Shown here: one piece after another, positions 16,799-25,900 of the stretch
Layout of the letters: each line of letters begins with the position of its first letter
Numbering within the stretch: position 1 is the first letter of the stretch
Assembly: GCA_039024315.1 (NCBI GenBank)
Contig: JBCCQN010000013.1
Coordinates: 13,863-77,862 of the forward strand
Direction of reading: 5' to 3'
From: JBCAWW01 sp039024315
GTDB lineage: Bacteria; Bacteroidota; Bacteroidia; J057
Length of the DNA: 64,000 bases
Program-made: the position numbers and the translations under genes
Notes under the pieces: model-generated
What the model saw: the letters and a program-made list of their open reading frames with translations, nothing else
Told to the model about the DNA's origin: nothing
Databases searched by the model: none

Positions 16799-17533
16799 AT
16801 GTTTTATCCTACAACGCTACTCGATGCGGAATTAGCAGCAGGTGATGTTATCGGATTCACTTTTTTCATTGGCTACATGGCCATGTTCGCTGCTACGGTT
16901 TTCTTCTTCTTTGAGCGTCAAAACGTCGAAGGAAAGTGGAAAACTTCACTGTTGGTATCTGGTTTGATTACCATGATCGCCGCAGTACACTATTTCTACA
17001 TGCGTGATGTTTATCTCGCATCTGGTGAGAGCCCAACCCAGTTTCGTTACATCGACTGGACTCTTACTGTACCTTTAATGTGTGTAGAGTTCTACCTCAT
17101 TCTTCGCGCTGCTGGTGCTCCTATCAGCTTGATGTGGAAAATGATTGGTTATTCTGTACTCATGCTCGTAACTGGTTACATCGGTGAGTCTATCGATCCG
17201 GGTAACACTATCCTATGGGGAGTTATCTCTACAGTAGGTTGGGCTGGTATCGTTTATGAAATCTTCTTCGGTTCTGCTAAGAATCTAGCTACTAACAACG
17301 CTAGTGCAGAAGTACAGAAAGGTTTCAAAGCCTTACGTCTCTTCGTATTGATCGGATGGGCTATCTACCCAATCGGTTACATGACAATGGAAGGCAATCT
17401 CCTAGCTGGTGCAGGTCTTAACATGGACCTTCTCTACAACATTGGAGATGCTGTCAACAAAATCGGATTTGGCTTAGTGATTTACGGCATTGCTGTAAGC
17501 GCAAGCAAAAAAGAAGCTGCCGTTGCGGCATAA
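16799..17533 (+). CDS. proton-pumping rhodopsin, proteorhodopsin/xanthorhodopsin type
   Basis: 244 residues with seven TM helices. Helix C holds D86-T90-E97 in 'RYIDWTLTVPLMCVEF', the DTE set of outward proton pumps. M94, at the proteorhodopsin position-105 equivalent, predicts green absorption. H64 matches the conserved His that pairs with the primary acceptor. K221 in 'DAVNKIGFGL' is the Schiff-base lysine. By ungapped alignment of helix E to bacteriorhodopsin ('LWGVIST ... YEIFFG'), G141 takes the place of Trp138, the opening that lets a carotenoid antenna approach retinal in xanthorhodopsin. Retinal is supplied by the divergent crtY-blh operon. It has its own terminator and is apparently monocistronic. 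There is no long N-terminal signal peptide. Confidence 0.96.
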   Translation: MFYPTTLLDAELAAGDVIGFTFFIGYMAMFAATVFFFFERQNVEGKWKTSLLVSGLITMIAAVHYFYMRDVYLASGESPTQFRYIDWTLTVPLMCVEFYLILRAAGAPISLMWKMIGYSVLMLVTGYIGESIDPGNTILWGVISTVGWAGIVYEIFFGSAKNLATNNASAEVQKGFKALRLFVLIGWAIYPIGYMTMEGNLLAGAGLNMDLLYNIGDAVNKIGFGLVIYGIAVSASKKEAAVAA

Positions 17534-17554
17534 ATTTGATGTACGAAGTCTTAG

Positions 17555-17590
17555 AAGCCTCCTTCATTGCGAAGGAGGCTTTTTGCTTTT
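17555..17590 (+). terminator. rho-independent terminator of the rhodopsin gene
   Basis: An 11-bp perfect stem, AAGCCTCCTTC (17555-17565) with GAAGGAGGCTT (17571-17581), a 5-nt loop and a TTTTT run, 22 nt after the stop codon. Confidence 0.92.
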
Positions 17591-17642
17591 GAGATAAAAG
17601 GCTAATTTCCCTATTGAAACTAACCCATAAGCCTACTTCTAT

Positions 17643-20600
17643 ATGAGAAAAACGAGCTTTCTACTACTCGCTTTGTGCCTTAGTTTGCCGCTAGGGACAT
17701 TGGCACAAAAAAAGAAAAAGAAAAATCAAGAAGCGGAAGAAGCCAAATCAGAATATTTCCTCAAGGGTTCCCACTTGGGAGCCTTTAAGTTTAGATCTGT
17801 TGGCCCCGCATTGACCTCAGGCAGAATTGCTGATTTTGCCGTCAATCCAGCCAATAGATTCGAATATTACGTAGCCGTAGCCTCTGGTGGCGTCTGGAAA
17901 ACCATCAACAACGGTACTACTTATCAGCCTGTTTTTGATAGCCAAGGCTCTTACTCTGTTGGCTGTATCACCATGGATCCTAACAACTCCAATGTAATTT
18001 GGGTAGGAACGGGTGAAAATAATGGCCAGCGTTCCGTAGCATACGGAGATGGTGTCTACAAATCCTCTAACGGTGGTGCTACCTGGAAAAATGTCGGGCT
18101 CAAAAACTCCGAGCACATCGGCATGATCACGGTTGATCCCCGAAATTCAAATAGAGTATTCGTGGCCGCTCAAGGTCCATTGTGGTCCGAAGGCGGTGAT
18201 CGCGGTCTATACCTTACTGAAGATGGGGGCGAAAGCTGGGAAAAAGTGCTAGAAATTGATGAGCACACCGGCGTAAGCGAGGTACTTATGGATCCTCGCA
18301 ATCCAGACGTAATGTACGCCACAAGCTGGCAGCGCCGTCGTCATGTTTGGACTTTCATTTCTGGAGGACCAGGCTCAGCGCTTTACAAATCAACCGATGG
18401 TGGCAAGACTTGGCATAAGTCTCAAAAGGGATTACCAGGTGGAGATTTGGGCCGTATTGGTCTGACAATTTCTCCTGCCAATCCAGACGTAGTTTATGCT
18501 ATTGTTGAGTCTTCTGGCAAAAAAGGCGGCTTTTACCGTTCTCAAGATCAAGGCGTTAGCTGGAAGCGTATGAATGATTATGCTACTAGTGGTAACTACT
18601 ACCAAGAAATTGTAGCTGATCCTGTAGATGTGGATCGTGTAGTATCTCTCAATACCTACGCTATGCTAACCGTCGATGGCGGTAAAACTTGGAAGCGTTT
18701 AGGAGAAAAAAGCAAGCATGTTGATAACCATGCCTTATATATCGATCCGGATCATCCTTCTTACCATTTAATGGGTTGTGATGGCGGTATCTATGAAAGT
18801 TATGATAGCGGTAAGAATTGGATTTTCAAGCCCAATTTGCCGGTAACTCAGTTTTATAAAGTCTCAACCGACAACGCTGAACCTTTTTATCATATCTACG
18901 GCGGCACCCAAGACAATTGGAGTATGGGAGGTCCTTCTCGTACGATCAATGCGCACGGTATTATGAACCAAGATTGGTATACCACCAATGGGGGTGATGG
19001 CTTTGAATCTCAAGTCGATCCGACCAATCCTAATATCGTTTACGCACAAGCCCAATATGGTTGGTTGGTGCGTCATGACAAGCAAAGTGGTGAAAGTGTA
19101 CCCATTCAGCCTCAGCCTGACAAAGATGAAGCGGCCTACCGCTGGAATTGGGATGCACCGCTATTGATCAGCCCTCACAATCCAAAGCGTCTTTATTTTG
19201 CAGCGAACAAAGTATTCCGTTCTGACGATCAAGGTAATACTTGGAAAACTATCAGTGGAGACTTGAGTCGTCAGCTAGACCGCAACACTTTGCCAGTAAT
19301 GGGTAAAGTATGGAGTATGGATGCAGTAGCCAAGAACATTTCCACCACCATTTACGGCAACATCGTTGCCTTGGATGAGTCCCCTGTACAGGAAGATCTA
19401 CTTTACATTGGTACTGACGATGGTCTGATCCATATCTCTGAAAACGCTGGTGGCGCATGGCGCAAAGTTGAAGGAGTGGCAGGTGTTCCAGAACGCACCT
19501 ACGTAAATATGCTATTAGCTTCTCAACATGATGTAAATACCGTTTACGCGGCCTTCAACAACCATAAGATGGGCGACTTTATGCCATATCTGTACAAGAG
19601 TACTGATAAAGGTCAAACTTGGACTTCAATCGCCAATAACCTTCCAGAGCGCGGCTCTGTCTATGCGATTGCGGAAGACCATGTAGATCCCAACCTATTA
19701 TTTGCTGGTACCGAGTTTGGTTTATTTGTCAGTCTAGATGGGGGAGCGCATTGGACCCAAATGAGGGCTGGCCTGCCCACTATAGCGATTCGCGATATCG
19801 CCATTCAAAAGCGCGAAAACGACCTCGTTCTAGCCTCCTTTGGCCGTGGATTCTATGTCCTCGATAACTATGCACCCTTGCGTTCGTTGGACGAAGAAGC
19901 CTTAACAGCAGAAGCACATATCTTCCCGATCAAAGATGCTTGGATGTTTAATCAGGCTACCCCAGTGGGCGGTTATGGCAAAGCCTTCCAAGGCGAGTCC
20001 TTCTTTACCGCACCAAACCCACCTGTGGGTACGGTCATTAGGTATCACTTCAAAGATCCAATCAAAACGCTCAAGCAAATACGCAAGGATAAGGAAAAAG
20101 AACTTGCCAAGGCAGGTGAACCGATTCCATATCCAAGCTTTGAAGAAATGCGCGCGGAGGACAATGAAGAAAAACCCTATTTACTTTTTACCATCACTGA
20201 TGGAGATGACAATGTAGTTCGCCGGATCAAGACAGCCGCTTCAACCGGTATGAAGAGTATCACTTGGGACTTTCGTTACCCATCTACTTATCCGGTCAAC
20301 CCAAAGCGTGATGGACGCGGCTATATGGCCCTCCCAGGCACCTACTATGTATCCTTGTCCAAAGTCGTCAATGGCGAAGCCACGGAATTGGTAGGCAAGC
20401 AATCCTTCAATATCAAACCGCTTGACAATGTTACCCTGCCAGCGGATGATCGCGCTGAAGTAGTTGCTTTCATGGGCAAAGCAGCAGAACTACAACGTTC
20501 TGTTTCTGCCGCTAGCGCCATGACCAACGACCTCAAAAAGCGAATGGATTATCTCAAAGCAGCAGTCAGAAATACCCCTGATGTACCTCTTGATATGCTC

Positions 20601-20921
20601 GGCAAAATCAAGGAAATTGAGCAAGGGCTACAAGAAATCTCGCTGGCTCTCAACGGAGATCCCAGCCTATCGCGTCGTCAGTTTGAAACGGTACCATCCG
20701 TAAGCGGTAGAGTAGGTAGAATCCTTTGGGGACTTGGTTCTTCATCCTCTGCTATTCCGACAGAAATGAAAGAGCAATACGAAATTGCCGGTGATCTATT
20801 TGAGCCCGTAATGGAGCAACTGGAAGGAGTGGTTAGCTCCGTCCAAAAACTCGAAAAAGAACTAGAAGCCATGGGTGCGCCTTATACCCCAGGTCGCATG
20901 CCTAGCTGGAACAGAGAATAA
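17643..20921 (+). CDS. secreted VPS10/sialidase-like beta-propeller protein
   Basis: 1092 residues with a signal peptide (MRKTSFLLLALCLSLPLGTLAQ) followed by a Lys-rich stretch. Residues ~45-760 contain many BNR/Asp-box motifs (S-x-D-x-G-x-T-W type, e.g. 'SNGGATWKN', 'STDGGKTWHK', 'SQDQGVSWKR', 'STDKGQTWTS'), forming two propellers as in VPS10/sortilin-like 'glycosyl hydrolase' proteins of Bacteroidota. A ~330-residue C-terminal part includes an Ig-like region and a helical tail (~950-1090). No type-A sorting domain is seen, so it is probably periplasmic. Sialidase activity is not implied by Asp boxes alone. The stop is 1 nt before the next start, suggesting coupled translation. Confidence 0.85.
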   Translation: MRKTSFLLLALCLSLPLGTLAQKKKKKNQEAEEAKSEYFLKGSHLGAFKFRSVGPALTSGRIADFAVNPANRFEYYVAVASGGVWKTINNGTTYQPVFDSQGSYSVGCITMDPNNSNVIWVGTGENNGQRSVAYGDGVYKSSNGGATWKNVGLKNSEHIGMITVDPRNSNRVFVAAQGPLWSEGGDRGLYLTEDGGESWEKVLEIDEHTGVSEVLMDPRNPDVMYATSWQRRRHVWTFISGGPGSALYKSTDGGKTWHKSQKGLPGGDLGRIGLTISPANPDVVYAIVESSGKKGGFYRSQDQGVSWKRMNDYATSGNYYQEIVADPVDVDRVVSLNTYAMLTVDGGKTWKRLGEKSKHVDNHALYIDPDHPSYHLMGCDGGIYESYDSGKNWIFKPNLPVTQFYKVSTDNAEPFYHIYGGTQDNWSMGGPSRTINAHGIMNQDWYTTNGGDGFESQVDPTNPNIVYAQAQYGWLVRHDKQSGESVPIQPQPDKDEAAYRWNWDAPLLISPHNPKRLYFAANKVFRSDDQGNTWKTISGDLSRQLDRNTLPVMGKVWSMDAVAKNISTTIYGNIVALDESPVQEDLLYIGTDDGLIHISENAGGAWRKVEGVAGVPERTYVNMLLASQHDVNTVYAAFNNHKMGDFMPYLYKSTDKGQTWTSIANNLPERGSVYAIAEDHVDPNLLFAGTEFGLFVSLDGGAHWTQMRAGLPTIAIRDIAIQKRENDLVLASFGRGFYVLDNYAPLRSLDEEALTAEAHIFPIKDAWMFNQATPVGGYGKAFQGESFFTAPNPPVGTVIRYHFKDPIKTLKQIRKDKEKELAKAGEPIPYPSFEEMRAEDNEEKPYLLFTITDGDDNVVRRIKTAASTGMKSITWDFRYPSTYPVNPKRDGRGYMALPGTYYVSLSKVVNGEATELVGKQSFNIKPLDNVTLPADDRAEVVAFMGKAAELQRSVSAASAMTNDLKKRMDYLKAAVRNTPDVPLDMLGKIKEIEQGLQEISLALNGDPSLSRRQFETVPSVSGRVGRILWGLGSSSSAIPTEMKEQYEIAGDLFEPVMEQLEGVVSSVQKLEKELEAMGAPYTPGRMPSWNRE

Positions 20922-20922
20922 T

Positions 20923-22029
20923 ATGGCAGAATACCTGCAGGTAAAATGTCCCAATTGTGGAAATCCCCAGGTCAGCTTTGATGAAGACCTGGGGAAACTA
21001 CATTGCGATTTTTGCGGCTATACGCAAGATTTATCCCGTGCCAAAGACGAGATCATTGAGCGTCCTTTGCATGCTGGCATGGACATGGACGATACGCCAC
21101 GAGGCCTCAATATCGAATCCAAAGTCTATCATTGTTCAGGCTGCGGCTCTGATCTTTCGGTGCCGGGAGATCAAGTAGGATTGACTTGCCCTTTTTGTGG
21201 CTCCGAAGCAGTAAATGAAACTGCTACCGAAACTAGAGTCATTCAACCTGCAGGAGTACTACCATTTAAGGTTTCTAAGGAGACAGCTTACGAAAAATTT
21301 CGCAAGTGGCTAGGACGTGGATGGTTTCATCCCAATAACCTCACTAAACTAGCCTCATTAGAAAAGATTCAAGGGGTTTACCTGCCCTTCTTTACGTTTG
21401 ATGCTTACACTTATTCTCAGTGGACGGCACAGGCAGGACATTACTATTATGAGACTCAATCTTATACCGATGCCAACGGCCAACGTCAAACCCGTCAAGT
21501 TCAGAAAATACGCTGGGTACCGGCTAATGGACACTTTCAGCACTTCTTTGATGATGTCTTAGTCGTGGCTTCGCATGGGGTACAGCAAGGCCTTGCCGAG
21601 GGGATATACCCTTATGACCTAACGGAGGTTGTCAATTATGATGCTCACTATCTGCTGGGTTGGGAAACCGAATTGTATCAACACGATCTCAAGGAAAGTT
21701 ACCAAGTGGCCGATCGCATCATGGACGATGATATCAAACAATCCGTCATCCGGCAGATCCCAGGAGATACCTATCGCCACTTGCGCATTCGGACCCAAAA
21801 AGACCGCTTGACCTATAAGCATATTCTTCTCCCTACCTGGGTGGCAGGCTATCGTTACAAAAACAAGCTTTTCCAGTTTTTGGTCAATGGACAGACCGGC
21901 CGCATCAATGGTAAGAAGCCTTATTCACCTACCAAGATTGCCATTGCTGTAATCCTAGGGCTTTTGCTGATCTTGGGCATCTATATCGCCGTGGAGTATC
22001 AAAATGGCAACATTCAGTTCAATTTTTAG
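20923..22029 (+). CDS. zinc-ribbon protein with C-terminal membrane anchor
   Basis: 368 residues from the ATG at 20923, directly after the upstream stop; an earlier in-frame Met at 20875 would overlap that gene. Two pairs of CxxC motifs at the N-terminus ('KCPNCG ... HCDFCG') and two more ('YHCSGCG ... TCPFCG', ~64-90) form two zinc ribbons. A conserved mixed domain follows ('GVLPFKVSKETAYEKFRKWL ... IQGVYLPFFTFDA'), and a single TM helix (~340-360) lies near the C-terminus. This architecture is common in bacterial proteins annotated only as zinc-ribbon or TFIIB-like. It probably faces the cytoplasm and has no known activity. Function unknown. Confidence 0.75.
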   Translation: MAEYLQVKCPNCGNPQVSFDEDLGKLHCDFCGYTQDLSRAKDEIIERPLHAGMDMDDTPRGLNIESKVYHCSGCGSDLSVPGDQVGLTCPFCGSEAVNETATETRVIQPAGVLPFKVSKETAYEKFRKWLGRGWFHPNNLTKLASLEKIQGVYLPFFTFDAYTYSQWTAQAGHYYYETQSYTDANGQRQTRQVQKIRWVPANGHFQHFFDDVLVVASHGVQQGLAEGIYPYDLTEVVNYDAHYLLGWETELYQHDLKESYQVADRIMDDDIKQSVIRQIPGDTYRHLRIRTQKDRLTYKHILLPTWVAGYRYKNKLFQFLVNGQTGRINGKKPYSPTKIAIAVILGLLLILGIYIAVEYQNGNIQFNF

Positions 22030-22037
22030 GTTTTTTA

Positions 22038-22052
22038 CCGCTGCGCGGAACG
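22038..22052 (-). repeat. mini-hairpin motif, copy A6
   Basis: CCGCTGCGCGGAACG. The stem is CCGC/GCGG. It is 9 bp after a stop codon and forms an inverted pair with A7 in a convergent spacer. Confidence 0.7.
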
Positions 22053-22087
22053 CTTGTACCTACCCAAATTTACCTAAATCGAATAAC

Positions 22088-22117
22088 TGTAGCGACGCAT
22101 AATTATGCGTCGCTACA
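22088..22117. repeat. 30-bp perfect palindrome
   Basis: Perfect dyad centred at AATT (22101-22104), with arms TGTAGCGACGCATAA and its complement. It lies between copies A6 and A7 in a spacer where two genes converge. Similar GTAG-GACGCA palindromes recur in many Bacteroidota and cyanobacterial genomes. It could act as a bidirectional terminator, although it has no T-run. Confidence 0.8.
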
Positions 22118-22152
22118 ATCATATTAATTCAAAAATTTATCTGTGGGATAAG

Positions 22153-22167
22153 CGTTCCGCGTAGCGG
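22153..22167 (+). repeat. mini-hairpin motif, copy A7
   Basis: CGTTCCGCGTAGCGG. The stem is CCGC/GCGG with loop GTA. It is followed by TAAAACAAAAACTAA (22168-22182), which also follows the altered copy at 25901. Confidence 0.7.
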
Positions 22168-22178
22168 TAAAACAAAAA

Positions 22179-23636
22179 CTAACGCTTAGGCTTATAACAG
22201 CCTGGCTCTTTACGTCCTCTGCGTTTTGGGGGTTTATAGCCACGTCCTCTGCCGGTATTAAACCCACCTCGTCGATTGATGTCAACATTAAAAGGCGTTA
22301 CCCGAAGGGAGGCATAAATATCGCCACCGCTAAACTCTGATTGGCGGAAAAACCCACTCAAATTGTCGCTACCGACCGTCAGAGGCCCCATACGTACCGC
22401 CATACCAAAACGGAGGTCACGATCATCATACCAAACCAATGGAGTCGAAAAGCCAAACCATTGAGTCTCATAACGAGGAGTAACGGCCATCAAATTGGCG
22501 CGCTTCACTCCTACCCCCGGCGTAGGTACTCGACGAATGATGGTGGTATTGATAAAGAAGTTTTCTCCAAAATTATAGTCTGCTTGTAAAGTCAAAGCGG
22601 CTGGTATCCACATGGCAAAGCGCTCAGACTGCTTAGAGCTGTGGTTACGGGCAATCACCTTAGAATTCAAGAACTCAACTCCATCCATTAGGCCCGTCAC
22701 CTCTGCCTGCTCTGCCGCGGTAATCTGAAAAGTGTCTCTTGATTCAAAGCGGTTAAATTGAGTATTGAGCCCAAAATTGACAAAACCAATATCCATTAAG
22801 GATGCTGCAACTTTGAGCTGATCATTCACTTGGTAAGTCGCTCCGATATCAAGGCCTAGACCCATCCCTTGGGAATTCATCAACTGGCCTACGGTCGCAT
22901 TATTTTGCTGTAGGGCATCGGTAGCAAAGGCAAAAGTGTAGTCAAAATTATCCACACTGACCACATCTCCTCCCAATGATTGGACATCAGTAGTCTTGTG
23001 ATTGCGGATCATTACGCCCTCATAGCCTTGCAGGTATTTGATGGTAGCACCCACGCTGAGGGCATCATTTACTTTGCGGGCGTAATTGAAGCCTAGTTCT
23101 CCCCAAACCATGCCTGCGGCCTGAAAGGGAGTTAAACTTAGCTGATTGACACTTTCTAGTTGAGTTAGACTGTAGTAACCAAGCGCAGAAGGCACTCTTC
23201 GCGCACCAGCAGCAGCTCGCAACTTGGTATAAACCCCAAAACTTTGATCACCGAGATTCAGGCCAAAGGCAGGTCCTAAAACCACCGCATTGGCGTAGCC
23301 AACATGGCGCTTGTCAGATTGAAAGAAATCCATTACCAGGCCATCGGCAGGAACGGGTTCAGGGCTCAAATTAGGCGCGATACTAATGTTGCCTAGCCTC
23401 CCCATAGCGGATTGCATATTGGTATTGCGGAAGTAAGCATAATTATTGTCGAAGAAGAGTCCTCCTCCCCCGAGTTGCAGGTCCCAATGCAAAGGGCTCC
23501 CCACTTGAGCAGCGGGATTGAGGCCAATGGCATTGATGCCTGAATAGTTTTCTAGTCTAAGGCCGAGTTGGTCCTGAGCATTGAGGCTCATACTGACCAC
23601 GCAAAAAAAGAAAAGCAGAAGTTTGCGGCTACTCAT
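22179..23636 (-). CDS. DUF5723-type outer-membrane protein
   Basis: 485 residues. The signal peptide (MSSRKLLLFFFCVVSMSLNAQ) is followed by 'LRLENYSGINAIGLNPA', the typical opening of DUF5723 proteins. The body has alternating polar/aromatic strands as in an outer-membrane beta-barrel related to the PorV/FadL style of fold. The C-terminus carries a very basic Arg/Gly/Lys/Pro tail ('GRGRGYKPPKRRGRKEPGCYKPKR'), unusual for a barrel. A role in lipid or T9SS-linked transport is only a guess. Monocistronic. The stop lies inside the TAAAACAAAAACTAA repeat flank. Confidence 0.75.
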   Translation of the reverse strand: MSSRKLLLFFFCVVSMSLNAQDQLGLRLENYSGINAIGLNPAAQVGSPLHWDLQLGGGGLFFDNNYAYFRNTNMQSAMGRLGNISIAPNLSPEPVPADGLVMDFFQSDKRHVGYANAVVLGPAFGLNLGDQSFGVYTKLRAAAGARRVPSALGYYSLTQLESVNQLSLTPFQAAGMVWGELGFNYARKVNDALSVGATIKYLQGYEGVMIRNHKTTDVQSLGGDVVSVDNFDYTFAFATDALQQNNATVGQLMNSQGMGLGLDIGATYQVNDQLKVAASLMDIGFVNFGLNTQFNRFESRDTFQITAAEQAEVTGLMDGVEFLNSKVIARNHSSKQSERFAMWIPAALTLQADYNFGENFFINTTIIRRVPTPGVGVKRANLMAVTPRYETQWFGFSTPLVWYDDRDLRFGMAVRMGPLTVGSDNLSGFFRQSEFSGGDIYASLRVTPFNVDINRRGGFNTGRGRGYKPPKRRGRKEPGCYKPKR

Positions 23637-23941
23637 AGGTTTAGCATTGTGTCCGGTCGATTAGATTGGCTAAGACCAAACGATTGAATTTGCAATTTTC
23701 GTTCTCCGTCAGACGGAGCGTGTTAAGTAGCGTTTTATCGATGTGTGATATTTTTGGTGTAATTACCCCCTATTTACGAATAGCGAAACCGACTTATTGT
23801 ATGCTACTTTTAGCTGCAACCTTTGGCCAAAACGGCTGTCTTTGAGCGTTTTTGGGTGTCATTTTATAAAGTGGAGCGATTAAACTGAGAAATGAGGAGA
23901 ATATATAGTTTTATTAATTTGAACAGGACTATCTCAATCAC
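23637..23941. other. divergent intergenic region
   Basis: 305 bp between the DUF5723 and amylase starts. It holds a small hairpin, CTCCGT-CAG-ACGGAG, near 23705 and AT-rich sequence before the amylase start, where promoters for both genes are expected. No gene, clear operator or repeat copy was seen. Confidence 0.5.
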
Positions 23942-25792
23942 ATGAAAAGAATACTACTCGCCTTGCTGTTACTATTGCCTTGTTTTGCTATCACCCTAGA
24001 AGCGCAAAACTTGCAAAGAGTAGAACCGCCATTTTGGTGGACAGGGATGGCCAATGAAAGCCTACAAATCATGGTATATGGGCCCAATATCGCCACTCAA
24101 AAAGCGAGCATCAACTATCCAGGTGTCCAGCTAATGAGTACTCAGACGGTAGCTAATCCCAATTATTTATTTCTCAACTTAGAAATTTCCCAAGGAGCTG
24201 AGCCAGGGCTCATTCCGATTATTTTTCAAGCTGGAGGCCAAGCCTTTGCCGTGCAGTACGAATTGAAAGCAAGAGAGGCGCAAAGCAAAAGAATTCAAGG
24301 AGTTACGAGTGAAGACTTCATCTATCTCCTAATGCCTGATCGTTTTGCCAACGGCAATCCGGAAAATGATGTGATCGAAGGTATGGAGCAGACCGAAAGC
24401 TCTCGTACCCAACAATACGCTCGTCATGGAGGAGATTTACAGGGGATAGCCGATCATCTTGATTACTTTCAAGAACTGGGCGTAACTGCCCTTTGGCTCA
24501 ATCCTATCATTGAAAGCAATCAACCAAAGGAATCCTATCACGGCTACGCTACAACTGATCATTACAAAGTAGATCCTCGCTTTGGCACCAACCAAGATTT
24601 TAAAGCCCTAGCAGATGCTTGCCATCAGCGTGGCATCAAACTCGTTTGGGACGTAGTCCACAATCACGTTGGAAACTATCATTGGTTTATCAAAGATTTG
24701 CCTGATCCTTCTTGGGTACATCAATGGGAAGCGGGCTTCACGAAGACCTCTTACCGTGCCCCGACTTTAATGGATCCTTATGCTTCACAAAAGGATAAGA
24801 CGCTTATGGAAAACGGCTGGTTTGACCACCATATGCCAGACCTCAATCAAAAAAATCCTCTGGTAGCTAAATACTTGACCCAAAACAATATTTGGTGGAT
24901 CGAATATGCCGGTTTAGATGGCTTGCGCATCGACACCTACGCTTATCCAGATCAGGGATTTATGGCGGATTGGGCCAAGGAAATCCTGACCGAATATCCC
25001 CAGCTTGGGATGTTTGGCGAGACTTGGGTGCATGGCATTCCGGTACAGGCTTGGTTTACCGAGAAAAATGGTTGGAAAGCAGATTCATATCTACCTGCTA
25101 CCACAGATTTTCAGCTTTATTATGCGATCAATGATGCCCTCTCCCAGCCTTTTGGTTGGACTGAAGGGGTGGCCCGCCTCTATTACACCTTAGCCCAAGA
25201 CTTTGTTTATGAGGACCCGATGAAAAAGGTAGTCTTTCTTGATAATCATGATCTAGGGCGCTTTTATTCAATGGCTGGTGAGGACTTTGGCAAGTACCAG
25301 ATGGGGATTACCTTTTTGCTGACGACCAGAGGGATCCCGCAGATATATTACGGTACTGAAGTACTGATGAAAAACCACTGGGACAATAGCAATCACGACA
25401 AAGTGAGAGAAGAGTTTCCCGGAGGTTGGGAGGGTGATAAGCAAAATAAATTCACTCGTGCGGGCAGAACTGAGCAGGAGCAAAAAGCTTTTGAGACAGT
25501 CAAGACTTTGGCCAACTTTCGCAAGAGTAGTAGCGCCATTAAAACAGGTAAACTGATGCAGTTTGTGCCCGAAAACGGCGTTTACGTCTATTTCCGTTAT
25601 GATGAAAAGCAGACCGTCATGGTGATCCTCAATCAAAATGATTCGACACAGGAGGTGGATTTCCGCCGCTTCGCGGAACGCTTGGACGGATTTAGCCAAG
25701 CCATTGATGTGCTAGGGGCCAAGCAAGTGAGGGATCTTAGCAAACTAAAGGTTGAGGGTACTTCTGCAACCGTCTTATTGTTACAGGAGTAA
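23942..25792 (+). CDS. secreted GH13 alpha-amylase family enzyme (neopullulanase/cyclomaltodextrinase-like)
   Basis: 616 residues with a signal peptide ending near residue 21. Residues ~25-110 form the N-terminal Ig-like domain typical of Bacteroidota SusA/cyclomaltodextrinase enzymes. The TIM barrel starts at 'FIYLLMPDRFANGNP'. The GH13 motifs are 'DVVHNHVG' (~237-244), 'GLRIDTYAY' with nucleophile D331, 'GETW' with acid/base E360, and 'FLDNHD' with D437. A C-terminal beta domain follows. It should hydrolyse alpha-1,4 (and possibly alpha-1,6) glucans or maltodextrins in the periplasm. It stands alone, without SusC/D partners. A mini-hairpin motif at 25666 lies in the C-terminal domain. Confidence 0.93.
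   Translation: MKRILLALLLLLPCFAITLEAQNLQRVEPPFWWTGMANESLQIMVYGPNIATQKASINYPGVQLMSTQTVANPNYLFLNLEISQGAEPGLIPIIFQAGGQAFAVQYELKAREAQSKRIQGVTSEDFIYLLMPDRFANGNPENDVIEGMEQTESSRTQQYARHGGDLQGIADHLDYFQELGVTALWLNPIIESNQPKESYHGYATTDHYKVDPRFGTNQDFKALADACHQRGIKLVWDVVHNHVGNYHWFIKDLPDPSWVHQWEAGFTKTSYRAPTLMDPYASQKDKTLMENGWFDHHMPDLNQKNPLVAKYLTQNNIWWIEYAGLDGLRIDTYAYPDQGFMADWAKEILTEYPQLGMFGETWVHGIPVQAWFTEKNGWKADSYLPATTDFQLYYAINDALSQPFGWTEGVARLYYTLAQDFVYEDPMKKVVFLDNHDLGRFYSMAGEDFGKYQMGITFLLTTRGIPQIYYGTEVLMKNHWDNSNHDKVREEFPGGWEGDKQNKFTRAGRTEQEQKAFETVKTLANFRKSSSAIKTGKLMQFVPENGVYVYFRYDEKQTVMVILNQNDSTQEVDFRRFAERLDGFSQAIDVLGAKQVRDLSKLKVEGTSATVLLLQE
25666..25680 (-). repeat. mini-hairpin motif, copy A8
   Basis: CCGCTTCGCGGAACG, inside the amylase CDS, read as RRFAER. 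Perfect consensus with loop GAA (minus strand). Confidence 0.7.
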
Positions 25793-25800
25793 GTTAGCTG

Positions 25801-25815
25801 CTGCTGCGCAGAACG
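25801..25815 (-). repeat. mini-hairpin motif, copy A9
   Basis: CTGCTGCGCAGAACG. The stem is CTGC/GCAG. It is 8 bp after the amylase stop and pairs as an inverted copy with A10. Confidence 0.65.
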
Positions 25816-25900
25816 CTTGTATGGAGGGACAGACGAATTGAGGGAAAAGCCTAAAAGAATCCACCTCTTCTACAGTTCAAATCATCAAGCCATAAATAAG

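Noticed and set aside
25268..25699. 143-codon frame antisense to the amylase
   Set aside because: It covers the conserved GH13 C-terminal region of the real gene; no protein features.
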